From positions 142,379,143 to 142,443,142 of the forward strand of contig CM041292.1 in assembly GCA_023052935.1 (NCBI GenBank): DNA of 64,000 nt. Direction: 5' to 3'. This DNA is from Piezodorus guildinii. Taxonomy: Eukaryota; Arthropoda; Insecta; Hemiptera; Pentatomidae. Below are positions 1 to 10,528 of the stretch, piece by piece (positions within the stretch are counted from its first letter, which is position 1; each line of letters opens with the position of its first letter). A program made the position numbers and the translations under genes. The notes beneath the pieces were generated by a model, which saw nothing but the letters and a program-made list of their open reading frames with translations, was not told the origin of the DNA and did not search any database.

Positions 1-700
1 ATTCATATTTAAGACAACTATACGCCCGAGATGTTAGAGCAACTTTTTGATCAAAATCAGCTAACCAGAAGAGCCTCTTTATACCATCCATTTTACACCT
101 AAAAACCGGCTCTAATGATTTTGATTAAACTAGCTATATCGATGTGAAATTGGACTGGCTATATATCATGTAGATTTCATTCTGATTGAAATAGTCTGAC
201 AGGGCTTAAATGCCGATATTTAAACATTTCTTCCTCTAAAGTACCTTTAATTTGTAGATTCGAAAAATTGACCAGATTATCTTGTTTCTACTGATGAAAA
301 CAGTTAAATATATAACTTGAACTATTTTGATATCCAACTATACGAGAAAACTGCAAAAATATTTTCTTAATGCAATTTTTTGTTTTTAAAATTAAGAACA
401 TTAATATACACGTATGATATACCGTTGGAATGGTAAATATTTTAGAAACAAATATTATTTTATACATACTACAGTAAAAGTTAACGTTAAGTGATGAAAA
501 GCCGATGAAACTAACTGATTTTTGTAGATAAAAATGTAATATATTAATTAATAAAACACATGTTTCTATTAAAATTAAATTAAATTAATTCATTAAAAAT
601 TTATTTTTATTCCTAAATGTATTTAAAAATTCTTAAACTGATTTTAAAAACTCAGGTAAGTGAAATTCGTGTGAAGCGCGCACCAGATTTTTTTATATTT
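1..700 (+). repeat. Family D AT-rich interspersed repeat, copy 1 (cut by window edge)
   Basis: This stretch aligns by eye to 17655-18150 for about 480 bases. Shared blocks include 'tatacgcccgag', 'accagaagag', 'ttttgattaaact', 'ggcttaaatgccgatat' and 'gatataccgttgga'. Its distal end ('gcgcgcaccagattt', near 680) resembles the end of the copy at 36.8 kb. No open frame or terminal repeat is obvious. I cannot name the family. The 5' part lies outside the window. Confidence 0.7.
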
Positions 701-1704
701 TAATTTGTTTAGTTACTTATATTTCACTCAACTTATATTTCACTCCTGTTTCTCATTTCTTGACAAATTAGCAGTAAATATACATCAAGGATAATAAGAT
801 AATATACATGAATACTTGAATAAAATATGTGGAAATCTATTTCTAGCCCTAACGAGAATTCTCAATCGAGATGAAATAGTATATGTGTAAAGTTAGCCGT
901 TGTAGATTATAGAGCTATACACTGGAGCCCTATTTAGTCCTCATCCTCAACGCTTAGCTCGTTAGCTCTTCAAACTGGCTCCTTGAATTTCCTCCTATTC
1001 CTTTCCCTCCCTCATTGAAAAGGAAAACGGCCTATCGTTTAAACTGTTGATTTCGCTTAAGAGATTCCTATACACAATAAGGAAATCGTTACCGATACGC
1101 TGTGATTTCAGTACTTTAGTTAAATTACTTGAAATCCAGGATTATTAGAGAACTAAAATATTATTATGATTCTAGAAACTGAAACTAATAGTACATTACA
1201 TAACATATCATTACATATAACAAAGATAATAGGCGGGTTTGGGCCTATCCTGTAAATATAATATTAAGATTACCCACAAAAATCACATCTATAACATCAA
1301 CCCTAAGGAAATATGCACAATATGTTATAGGAAACAATATGGAACAATGGTGTTAATGGGAACAAAACCTCGATATTATTTTAAATTTGCGTGAAAGCAA
1401 CTTAATTTACCGTGTAGGAAGTAATGTTGTTATTGGTTGGCTACTCTGTAAATGATTCGATTATATGGTTTTGTTTTGTTGGTAGTACTTTGGACTTATC
1501 AGTTCAACCTGTGAAATTGTACTAGTTTCTACGAAATTTTTCTCTCCCGCAAACTTTTTGCAAGTATGAAACTGTTATCTATGTAGCTTATTTAGTATCT
1601 GCTTACTGTTCTTGAAGTTGTCTTCTCGCAGGAAATTCCGTGCTCAATATACTATTGACAACAGATTTTATAGGTTATGGCATCCACATTTTTTACAGTT
1701 TGGG
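701..1704. other. AT-rich non-coding stretch
   Basis: Only unique-looking AT-rich sequence is visible. A direct 'tatatttcact' motif is repeated at 718-745, close to the end of the preceding family D copy. No credible coding frame was seen. Confidence 0.5.
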
Positions 1705-1713
1705 TATATATAT

Positions 1714-1799
<86 letters not shown>
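1705..1799. repeat. (TA)n microsatellite
   Basis: About 95 bases of nearly pure TA repeat with one AATAATA interruption near the left end. All three frames crossing it translate to Tyr-Ile runs and are not genes. Confidence 0.97.
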
Positions 1800-1801
<2 letters not shown>

Positions 1802-2898
1802 CAGCTGATTGATGCTAAGTTGGTGTTTTGGTGTGCACATCTGAAGATGAACCTGGATTTTAACCATTATCCACGAATTTAGACATTTCAGCTGGCGTCT
1901 TTTTACTTATTAAAATAGTAGGAAAAAAGCCTGAGAATTTTCGAATTTATATTTGTAAGGTTTCAGAACCTGATGAAGGAGATTTGTATCGTTTTGCTTT
2001 TCAAATAATCAAGCAAATTTATAAGTTTGTTGATGTCCCCGAGTCAAGGAACTCGAGAGGAAGCTTATTTTAGCCATAGTGACATTGAAGTTGGAAGAGC
2101 CAATCGGATCTTCTAAATCTGCCCGATTCTTTGGGCCTGTTTCATTTATTAGTGATCTAAATGCATTCCTCATTTACTGACATTTTGTCTTCTTCGTACA
2201 GAAGCGTGGTGCTTTAGAACTTTTTTGAGAATATAAGAGACCTAATTTCTTGAATATATGTGAATAAAGTGACCTAATTCCTATTTTTTAATGATCTCAT
2301 TTAGAAAAAGTAATTTGATAAGCATTTTAAACTGTTCTCATTCGCCCCACATGTTAGGAATAAGAACACAATAATATTTTCAATGTCGTTTCTATTCGTC
2401 CCTACTGTAGGGTGAATGGTAACAGTAATATTTGTTTTGTTTTTTCTCAAATACTACTACTAACTACTATTCAAAAACACACACACCGTAAATATGTAAT
2501 AGAGGGGATGTTCGCCTAACATTTGATGTTTTGTTCATTTAATTCAGATAAAAAATTAATTTTTTATGTTGCTCAAGATACCATAGAGTGTTCCTATTCA
2601 CCCCAATTTACGGTATATACCACGTAATAGCAGAATGCCGAATTTATAGTTCAATTAGAAATCACTAAATTCCATAAGTGAACAATTTAACAGAAAACCA
2701 ATTTCATATTATATTCTCTGTACAAGAAACTACCAAAATGAAATAGATGCATTAATAACTTTTTGTTAAACTTAAGTTAAATATAAACTTTCTGTTTATT
2801 AACATTTATGTATTTACACCTAGCTAAATATATAATTATGTTTCACTGCTATTAACTGACATAAATAAAAACCCACATCATCTATTCAGTATATTTTG
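1800..2898. other. AT-rich non-coding stretch
   Basis: No family match, RNA gene or coding exon was recognised. A 'cctgatgaagg' string near 1970 was checked as a hammerhead core and lacks the downstream GAAA box. Confidence 0.45.
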
Positions 2899-3158
2899 TT
2901 TATTTATTTAACTTCCCTTTATGCTGCTATGGCTAATCGGACGATGCTACATTGGGACTTCTAAATTTTGCCTATCCAGGTTTAATTATGATAGAGTACC
3001 TAACATCGGCAAAGGATCGGGACCACCTTTTAACGTCCCTTCCGAAGGACGGCATAATTAATTTACTCCTATTAAAAAATCTTCGGTCCCCCTGTGGGTT
3101 TGAATCCGGGACCTTTGGCATAGGAAGCTGTTATGCGAACCACCATGCTAACCCCTCA
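2899..3158 (-). mobile_element. SINE family A, copy 1 (tRNA-derived)
   Basis: On the minus strand a tRNA-like head near 3158-3095 carries an A-box-like 'ttagcatggtgg' and a B-box 'ggattcaaaccc'. It is followed by a body shared with 13072-13340, including 'aaggacggc', 'ggatcgggaccacc', 'cctatccagg' and 'ctaatcggacgatgctac'. The 3' tail is a TAAATAAATAAA-type A/T tail. A 79-residue plus-strand frame here is an antisense shadow. Confidence 0.85.
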
Positions 3159-3869
3159 ATTCAGTGTTTATTATATAAAGTATATTTATAAATACTATAC
3201 TACATATTGTAATAATCATATTGTACTATAAAATATATTGTTGTCCGTTTATTTTAATATTTTGCATGTATATAAGTAAACTCTCAAGTTACTCATTTGC
3301 TTTAATTAATTGACTTAAAGTTATGTAATTTTTGTTGTTGAAAATGGAATTTATCACTATTAATGTTTATTTATATTCAAGTTGTATTAGCATTATTAAT
3401 GTTTTATTTGTTGGTTGTTTCAGATTCTATTTCTAAGGGGGTTTTCCCCAAAACCAAATAAATAAATCTATCTATCTTATTATTCTAAAACTAAAATCAA
3501 ATCCATAGCTTACGAATTTTACTTACACAGCAATAGCCATGACTGCACTACTAACACTAGGAAATCAGTTTCGATAGCTCCCTACATAATTTTATAAAAT
3601 TAAAAGGTAAGTAGAGGTTAGTATAGCAATAATATGTTAGTATAGGCTTTGTTAACGATGTATTAACCAACGGTTAGGCAAGGTGTAATGATGAATTAAC
3701 ACATAATGATCAAAATAGTTTTTCACATGAAATAATGAGGAATTAATAGTGTAAAATATTAAACAATGTTTTAACTTATAACCGTTTTTGTGCAAAATAT
3801 TTTAGATGAACTTTTTTTTCCTCCTAAAATAAAAAATTAAACTGTAACTTTACAACCCATGACGGATCT
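3159..3869. other. AT-rich stretch with a possible LINE-like tail
   Basis: Mostly featureless. Around 3436-3477 there is a small hairpin 'gggggttttcccc' followed by AATAAATAAA and a (TCTA)n-like run. That combination often marks the 3' end of a retroposed element, but no coding part was recognised upstream. Confidence 0.3.
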
Positions 3870-4140
3870 TTTTTTTTCAGCGGCGCGACAGGCCGTGCAG
3901 GCCCTAGGCCTCGCGGTGTAATCTCCCGGAAGATTACACTCGCGTTTCTCGATGCGATTTATAGGGTAGGGTCATCACTCTCTAAGCCTAATTTTGTGAG
4001 TGGCCACCATTTGGCTGACGGGTCTCACATACCCAGGGGAGAGGCTGTGAGTGAATTCCTATTTAATTAGATCCTTATAAAAGCCCCACCGGGACAGGGA
4101 TTCGAACTCACAACCTCCATGCCCCTAGGCCACCTCAAGG
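3870..4140 (-). mobile_element. SINE family B, copy 1
   Basis: Reverse complement of the B body seen at 5926-6193, 13462-13694, 34109-34407 and 45160-45471. Recognisable blocks are 'gcgcgacaggccgtg', 'gtgtaatctc' with its inverted partner, 'ccatttggctgacgggtc' and 'gggattcgaactcacaacc' (B box on the minus strand). The A-box side of the head is diverged or truncated. A short A-tail (T9 on the plus strand) follows the 3' end. It abuts a SINE C head at 4147. Confidence 0.85.
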
Positions 4141-4146
4141 CTGAAA

Positions 4147-4244
4147 CAACAGAACACATAATATTCTGCAACAGGAGGGATTCAAATCTCGGACCTGAAG
4201 AACAGTAGGATAGTTCTCTATTCACTAGACAACGTCGCTCCCGG
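4147..4244 (-). mobile_element. SINE family C head, truncated copy 1
   Basis: About 98 bases that match the tRNA-like head of the SINE C at 31541-31842. The blocks are 'acagaa..ataatattctgc', 'gggattcaaatctcggacc', 'ctctattcactaga' and 'gtcgctccc'. The body is missing. The copy directly adjoins SINE B copy 1, so either B landed in C or this is a composite. Confidence 0.75.
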
Positions 4245-5925
4245 AATAGTCATCATATAAGGTTATTAAAAACCGCACAGATATTATCTTTAAAAATTAA
4301 TAAGAACAAGCCATCACCAAGGTTAAAAAAATATTAAGTGCTTTACTACAAAACCAAAAAAATAGTAGTAAAAAAAGTTGCGATATTTATGAACCCTTCA
4401 ATAAGTGATTTTGATTAATTGATAGTTGTTTTTGTTTTTTATTTAGAAATAAATAAAACGTTTTAGATTAAAAATGAGACAAATAAAAAAACCCATAAAT
4501 AATCACATCATGACTTGGTTTCCATATATTTGTCTTTACGTTCACAGATCTTGTTGAAATTTCGCAACACAATAAATTCACATGATCAGTTGTAATAATA
4601 TATGAAATAATTATGAAAACAGATAATTATTATAATAACTTTATTTTAAACTACAGCTTTTGAATACCCCAGGGTTCAGATATGTAAGTCAATATTTAAT
4701 GGTAAATAGTAAAAAGCCAAATTTATAACAGTAAACATTCTCTCTTTCACCTATATATTTATTATTGGTCGATAGAATATTTATGATATGCTTAATAGAT
4801 GACAGAAAACACATCATAATAGAACGCAATATTTGTTTGTTCACTTTCTAATTGGATTTCCTCATCAAATGTATATTTCATAGACTTCATCAAACATTCA
4901 CTATACCAGTTGTTTATCATTCGTTTCAGAGTTGTTGTTTTTTTTATATGAATTTAATAAAATAAAAATAAAAATTGTTGTTGAGGATTTTTAACAGTTG
5001 GAAAATTTAAGCAATCGACAGTCCAACGAATCGTGAACGACCCAACAAAAATAAAATAAAAATGATATATATCCAGCGATCAGTTACCGACTTGGGGATT
5101 GGTGGCGAGCAGTGTTGAACGTCTACACTCCATTTACATAAACGGTTGCCCCATCCATCTAACTTGAGCGACTTATTGGCACTTCTTCAACTTGTTAATT
5201 AATCTGAGGTTTCGCTCTCTTTTGTATACTCCCTTCATTGGATTGTTTCGGTCAAAGACCTCTCTTACAGACTTCTCCTACTACATTGAAAACTATACAT
5301 CAACTATTCAAATTTCCACTAACTATTGTTAGTTTCAAAACTAACTTATCTGCAGTGATTATTAAAAGGATATTGAATTTATTAGCATTCAATATTTTAC
5401 TTCTTTTTCTGTTTTTATTAGGTTGTTATTTCATTTTTTTTTTCACATAATTTTAATATTAACGTTTTGAACATAAATTTATATATATTAAAAAAAAATA
5501 TATTCAAAAGTATTCAGAAACCCTGTATTTCTCAGTCATATCAGCACAGCAACAATATATTAATTTCCGGTTGATAAACCTATTTGTAGAATTACAAATT
5601 TTAGCTTATTAAATATTGATTAAACCAATTTAATTATTGTGAGTGGACTGATAATGTCCCACTCAAGAAATTATTTTTATTCACGATGTTTTCATTTCAA
5701 AAACCGTATATTCTGATTTTCCTTTCGAAGTCCCTAAATGTTCATTTACATTCAAAAGGAATTATTGAGTTGAAGTTTCCAGAAATTTTAGAATGCTATA
5801 TGTTTCAGCAGCGGAGTCTGATTAGATAACGCTGAATGTGCAGAAGTGATTTTCTTGCTTGAGTTTAAGATATAATTCAATCACCATTTTTCTCTTACTC
5901 CGATTTGGCTTTTCATAATGTAAAA
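4245..5925. other. AT-rich non-coding stretch
   Basis: No repeat family, RNA gene or credible exon was seen. The 70-residue frame at 5238-5450 is dominated by Phe/Leu from T-rich sequence and has no supporting splice or start context. Confidence 0.45.
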
Positions 5926-6193
5926 ATAGCACGCTAGTCTCTCATGCTAAAGGTTGTGAGTTCAAATCCCAGTCCTAGCGGGAAATTTATAATGATGTAA
6001 ATAAATGGGGATAAACTCACAGCCTCTCCCCCGGGTATGTTACCCGTCAGCCAAATGGTGGCCACTCACAAAATTAGGCGTAGGAAGTGACGACCCTACA
6101 CTACAAAATGCATCATGAAACGAGAGTGTAATCTCCCAAGAGATTACACCAAGAGACCCAGGGCCTACACGGCCTGTCGCGCCACTGGAAGAA
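5926..6193 (+). mobile_element. SINE family B, copy 2
   Basis: The partial tRNA-like head runs from 'agcacgctagtctctcatgc' to the B box 'gttcaaatccc'. The B body follows, with 'cctctcccccgggtatg', 'cgtcagccaaatgg' and a perfect 10-bp hairpin (6126-6135 with 6140-6149). The 3' end is 'cgcgccactggaagaa' without poly-A. The octamer cataatgt occurs at 5914-5921 and 6194-6201 and may be the target duplication. The PLE cluster begins about 45 bases downstream. Confidence 0.85.
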
Positions 6194-6294
6194 CATAATG
6201 TGAAATTGTGGATGTAATTAGTTGACCGTTGAGAATTACTGGAAGGAATTAGTCCGGGTGGCGGTCATTAAATGAAACAATTAAATAGTTTCAA

Positions 6295-6710
6295 CTATTT
6301 TATTGTTTGCCAACGTTTCGACCCTCTTTGTGGGTCATCATCAGGGCTATGTTGCGATATTCTGGTTTTTAGGTAATTTTTGGTTTCTCCTACATAGGAT
6401 GCATCACAATCTGAACATGAAATTTTATAAACAATATTGGAACGATATATAGGAGTGATCGGGTCTTTTGTATTAGTAAAAAGGTGAGAAAGCTTGTTCT
6501 GGGTCTTTAGTCCTAGTTTTAAGGAAGGTAAGGAAAATTTAAGGATTTTTTTTATATTTTCAGAAAGGTGCGGAATGTAAGGTAGGGATCTATATAAAAA
6601 TATCATGGGTGAATCATGGTCGGGAATTGTAGGGGAAGTAACGGTGGTTTTTGTGCTATAAGAATCTATAAGGTTTTTAATGACTTTTTTTGGGAAGCTG
6701 TTTAAGGTTA

Positions 6711-6712
<2 letters not shown>
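6295..6712 (-). pseudogene. PLE GIY-YIG endonuclease fragment, left arm
   Basis: The minus-strand frame encodes the tail of a PLE protein, including 'YKISCSDCDASYVGETKNYL', the VYK...YVG form of the GIY-YIG motif with an interposed CxxC. It breaks right after 'TRISQH', where an internal deletion fuses it in frame to the 3' non-coding/hammerhead region and yields a nonsense tail. It keeps about 35 bases upstream that the right arm has lost. The Met-and-polyLys start of the 169-residue frame is only translation of the T58 tract and the inverted arm. Confidence 0.8.
6311..6348 (-). ncRNA. Hammerhead ribozyme core in PLE left arm
   Basis: Read on the minus strand: CTGATGA (6344-6338), a GACCC/GGGTC stem II with loop acaaaga, then GAAA (6319-6316). 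These are the two conserved hammerhead boxes with a perfect 5-bp stem II. Hammerheads are established components of PLE 3' ends. I cannot resolve stem III or the cleavage site by eye. Confidence 0.65.

Positions 6713-6771
<59 letters not shown>
6713..6771. repeat. T58 homopolymer at PLE inverted-repeat centre
   Basis: An A followed by 58 T residues separates two perfect inverted arms ('ggttagt' at 6706-6712 and 'actaacc' at 6772-6778, continuing outward). The exact length is probably unreliable in any assembly. Confidence 0.9.
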
Positions 6772-6774
<3 letters not shown>

Positions 6775-6842
6775 AACCTTAAACAGCTTCCCAAAAAAAG
6801 TCATTAAAAACCTTATAGATTCTTATAAACCATGATTCACCC

Positions 6843-7313
6843 ATGATATTTTTATATAGATCCCTACCTTACATTCCGCATCTTTCTGAAAATATAAAAA
6901 AAATCCTTAAATTTTCCTTACCTTCCTTGAAACTAGGACTAAAGACCCAGAACAAGCTTTCTCACCTTTTTACTAATACAAAAGACCCGATCACTCCTAT
7001 ATATCGTTCCAATATTGTTTATAAAATTTCATGTTCAGATTGTGATGTATCCTATGTAGGAGAAACCAAAAATTACCTAAAAACCAGAATATCGCAACAT
7101 AAACTCTCCGTATCCTCTCGAAACCCTCTAGCCTCAAAACTTTCTGAACACTCCATACATTTCAATCATTCCTTTAACTTTGACGACTGCTCCATTTTAG
7201 ATTATGTTCCAAACCATAAGAAAAGACTAATCGCCACATCCACCTCCAATCCAATCCTGTTAACCACAAAACCGATAAACAATGCATTTCCTCCACATAT
7301 AGCCACATATTAA
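6843..7313 (+). pseudogene. PLE protein C-terminus with GIY-YIG endonuclease domain
   Basis: A 156-residue frame. Residues 58-73 hold the degenerate GIY-YIG pair (VYK at 59-61, YVG at 71-73) with a CxxC (C64, C67) between them. Then come Arg82 and His86 (TRISQH) and a later SEH...HFNH stretch (103-109), in the order of PLE endonucleases. The usual Glu-containing helix appears as KKRLIATSTSNPI without Glu, so catalytic competence is doubtful. The start is arbitrary: the upstream frame carries a stop caused by the nearby deletion. PLE endonucleases nick target DNA for insertion. Here no reverse transcriptase is attached, so this is a relic. Confidence 0.8.
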
Positions 7314-8200
7314 ACTCTATTAAGTAGCATATTTTCTCTGTCTATCCCACCATATATATTGTTTTGTTTTTCATTATTATTGTTTGTTGGTTTTTATTTA
7401 TATTTTTAAATCTATTTTAGGTATCCATATAATTCTATATATGTATTTATTTTGTTTTGTTTATGTATTTAAAAGTTTCTAAATGTCTTCACTATTCAAT
7501 TTATTCCAACTTGTATTTATGTTTATTTAACTTTTTTATCAACCTGTAAGATTTGTCAATTAATGTATTTTACAATGTTCCATTATTATTTTTTCCACCC
7601 TGTTATCTTTGGATACCTTAAACAGAATTAGGGATAATTAAGTTGGGAGGTATAGTCAGTTTTTCTCCATATACATCTTCCATCACTGTTTTTACTATTA
7701 TATAGGTGATATTTCAAGAATTAAATTATAATTTTTTATCCTGTATCATTATTATAATCATAAGTTAAATTTCATTGATTCTTTGTATGGTAGTATTAAG
7801 AATTTCAGTCATTGTTGTCAGACCCTGTCCATAAATCAGTACGTATTTTCCATTCTACCTTTTCCTACGTATTTTCCATCCTACCTACCCCCCATCTACC
7901 AAACAGTACCTAGTTTCCATTCTCCCACCATGCGGTACGTATCTCCACTCTACTTCATATTTTTATATTTCATATTTCATGTAAATTATTGATACCTGTG
8001 TAGATTTTGTTTAGTGAACATTTTTATTTTTTCTGTATAACACTTTCATTATTGTAATATGGTCATTGTATTTTAATTAAGTTTTTTTTACATATACAGT
8101 TCTTCTGTTATTTTTTTCAATACCGACGTTCTCTAGCTAAATAGGTTATATAATATTGTATGTAATGTCATTGAAATTATATTCTTTTGTATCTTTTCAG

Positions 8201-8236
8201 CCCTGATGATGACCCACAAAGGGGGTCGAAACGTTG
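8201..8236 (+). ncRNA. Hammerhead ribozyme core in PLE right arm
   Basis: CTGATGA at 8203-8209, stem II GACCC (8211-8215) with GGGTC (8223-8227) closing a 7-nt loop, then GAAA at 8228-8231. Left- and right-arm copies keep the boxes and stem unchanged and differ only in the loop. That fits selection on the RNA structure before the copies died, although recent shared origin explains it equally well. Confidence 0.68.
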
Positions 8237-8521
8237 GCAAACAATAAAATAGTTGAAACTATTTAGTTGTTTAATTTAATGACCGCCACCCGGACTAATT
8301 CCTTCCAATAATGTGAAATTACATTAATATATCAATAACTCCGTTTATGAGTACAAGGTTATCATCCTTCTTCAAAGAGAGAACGATCTTCAACTATTCT
8401 CTGTAGTTAATCTTTTCAACTAAATCCTCTATTTGGTTTCCTATTGATCATAGTCTTCAAAGAGAACACGCATTTTTGAAAATGTATGTATATAGAATGG
8501 TTTTTTAAGAATATTTATCAG

Positions 8522-8882
8522 TAATTTTTTTTTATTTTAAATTTATTTAATGAAATTTACATCTGTACTTTATAATACAACAAGTAAATATACTAAAACG
8601 AAAATGGCAGGAAATAGACTTGTAAAGGAACTACCCAACGGTAGCACTCCAGTAACTATTTTAAATTAGAAGGTCTCGTGGCCATCTTTCTTTCAAACGC
8701 CTCAGAGGATTATCAGGAATCGAAGAGGAAGCAAGAGTTGAAACTAGTTGGTTGGGGTGGGATTGGAGTTTGTTATAGCAGGATTAATATATGGTTCGGG
8801 TCAAATCAGCAACATATGGGACATTTAGGTCTTTAAGGAAGATTTTATTTGTGGCAAAGTATGGAGTGTTGAGGATTTAAGA
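8522..8882 (-). mobile_element. Jockey-like LINE 3' tail (left arm copy)
   Basis: Mirror copy of 10529-10889. On the minus strand it encodes the very C-terminus of a Jockey-type reverse transcriptase (…IFLKDLNVPYVADLTRT…, then …RRLKERWPRDL), with one internal stop, then a short 3' UTR and an A-rich end. Confidence 0.75.
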
Positions 8883-9479
8883 TTAAGCTAATTCTTTTAT
8901 TGACTTCTCAGGTAAAAGACTTTTTTTATTAGCAATGTGTTTCTTGTGTTCATATTTTTCCAGAACGGGACAATCATTAAAAAATACTCAATTCCCAACT
9001 AGAATATTCGGAAAATTCAGAACTATATTTGAGGTAGCTCGTTTATATTGTGTTTTAATAATTTGATAATAATTAGTCTTTTATTCTTAACATTTTTCGG
9101 GCAGCCACTGTTTCGCTTCTATATTTTACTATTACAACACCCTCAATGTACCATGATAACCACTTATTTTCACCAATTCCTTTTTAAGATTTAACCCTCT
9201 TAATAAACATTCGAAGCCGGTGTCCGATCTTATCTATTTTAGGGTTTAAATTAAATTTTAAAAAATCATTCCTGTATTGGGGATCAGTTACATGCAAGAG
9301 AAGAATTGTTTAAAATATAATATTATATTGAGGATTATTAAGGAATAAGAACATTTGAATCGGTAAAACAACAGGATACTATGATTTCAGAATACTTTCA
9401 AAAATGCATGATCTTGTAATTTTACTGTATTTATGACTTTCTTTTCTTTTTTAATTTTTTTGAAAGTTTTTCTTAATAT

Positions 9480-9931
9480 AAACACTTAAAAGAGCACACA
9501 TTGACTTCCATTTGTCACTTAATCACTTTATTTCATAAGCTTTTCATATTTGTCGACGTTTTGGGGGCTGTTTCCCCATTTTCAAGACTTATTTTTTTCA
9601 TTATATAAATGATTTTTCATATATCACCCATCATTTTATTTCATAGCACACTGCTATTTGTCCTTCTTGGTGTTCAATGGCTCACTGTTACTGAGCCAAT
9701 GAGAAACATGGTGTTCAATGAGAAACAGTGAGCCAATGAACACCAATAAGGACAAATAAAAGTTGCTATGAAATAAAATGATGGGTGATATATGAAACAT
9801 CCTTTATATAATTAAAAGAATAACTCTTCAAAATGGGAAAACAGCCCCGAAACGTCGACAAATATGAAAAGCTTATGAAATAAAGTGATTAAGTGACAAA
9901 TGGAAGTCAATGTGTGCTCTTTTAAGTGTTT
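9480..9931. repeat. 452-bp palindromic element with hammerhead-like arms
   Basis: Arms run from AAACACTTAAAAGAGC to its complement around a 38-nt asymmetric loop (9688-9725). Each arm contains a decayed hammerhead-like block. On the plus strand the right arm reads CTTCAAAA, then GGG/CCC around 'aaaaca', then CGAAACGTCGAC. The canonical CTGATGA is replaced. The same unit recurs reverse-complemented, loop included, at 11576-12027. Confidence 0.85.
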
Positions 9932-10528
9932 ATATTAAGAAAAACTTTCAAAAAAATTAAAAAAGAAAAGAAAGTCATAAATACAGTAAAATTACAAGAT
10001 CATGCATTTTTGAAAGTATTCTGAAATCATAGTATCCTGTTGTTTTACCGATTCAAATGTTCTTATTCCTTAATAATCCTCAATATAATATTATATTTTA
10101 AACAATTCTTCTCTTGCATGTAACTGATCCCCAATACAGGAATGATTTTTTAAAATTTAATTTAAACCCTAAAATAGATAAGATCGGACACCGGCTTCGA
10201 ATGTTTATTAAGAGGGTTAAATCTTAAAAAGGAATTGGTGAAAATAAGTGGTTATCATGGTACATTGAGGGTGTTGTAATAGTAAAATATAGAAGCGAAA
10301 CAGTGGCTGCCCGAAAAATGTTAAGAATAAAAGACTAATTATTATCAAATTATTAAAACACAATATAAACGAGCTACCTCAAATATAGTTCTGAATTTTC
10401 CGAATATTCTAGTTGGGAATTGAGTATTTTTTAATGATTGTCCCGTTCTGGAAAAATATGAACACAAGAAACACATTGCTAATAAAAAAAGTCTTTTACC
10501 TGAGAAGTCAATAAAAGAATTAGCTTAA

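Larger units (their letters stand above)
6241..6712 (-). mobile_element. Penelope-like element, left arm (3' part, internally deleted)
   Basis: Inverted copy of the PLE at 6772-8306. It starts at the same 3' terminus ('ggaaggaattagtccgggtg') and keeps the hammerhead motif. It then jumps directly into the GIY-YIG coding region, losing roughly 1.1 kb present in the right arm (about 7100-8199). The arms meet across a T58 spacer (6713-6771). The 13-mer ataatgtgaaatt at 6195-6207 recurs just outside the right arm (8308-8320) and may be a decayed target duplication. Confidence 0.85.
6772..8306 (+). mobile_element. Penelope-like element, right arm (5'-truncated)
   Basis: About 1.5 kb holding the end of the PLE protein (GIY-YIG), an AT-rich 3' region of about 0.9 kb, a hammerhead motif (8203-8231), an 8-bp hairpin AAATAGTT/AACTATTT (8247-8264) and the terminus 'cggactaattccttcc'. 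The reverse-transcriptase domain expected upstream is absent. Compared with the left arm it has a net deletion of about 35 bases near 6826, which shifts the frame. The last 132 bases are repeated at 11105-11236 in inverted orientation. Confidence 0.88.

Noticed and set aside
1612..1882. Three overlapping frames of 66-80 codons
   Set aside because: They are translations of the (TA)n tract (Tyr-Ile repeats).
1965..2005. 'cctgatgaagg' as a hammerhead box
   Set aside because: No GAAA box or stem II follows within a plausible distance.
6295..6804. 169-codon minus-strand ORF as an intact gene
   Set aside because: Its start and poly-Lys run come from the T58 spacer and the opposite arm. Its end is a deletion fusion into non-coding hammerhead sequence.
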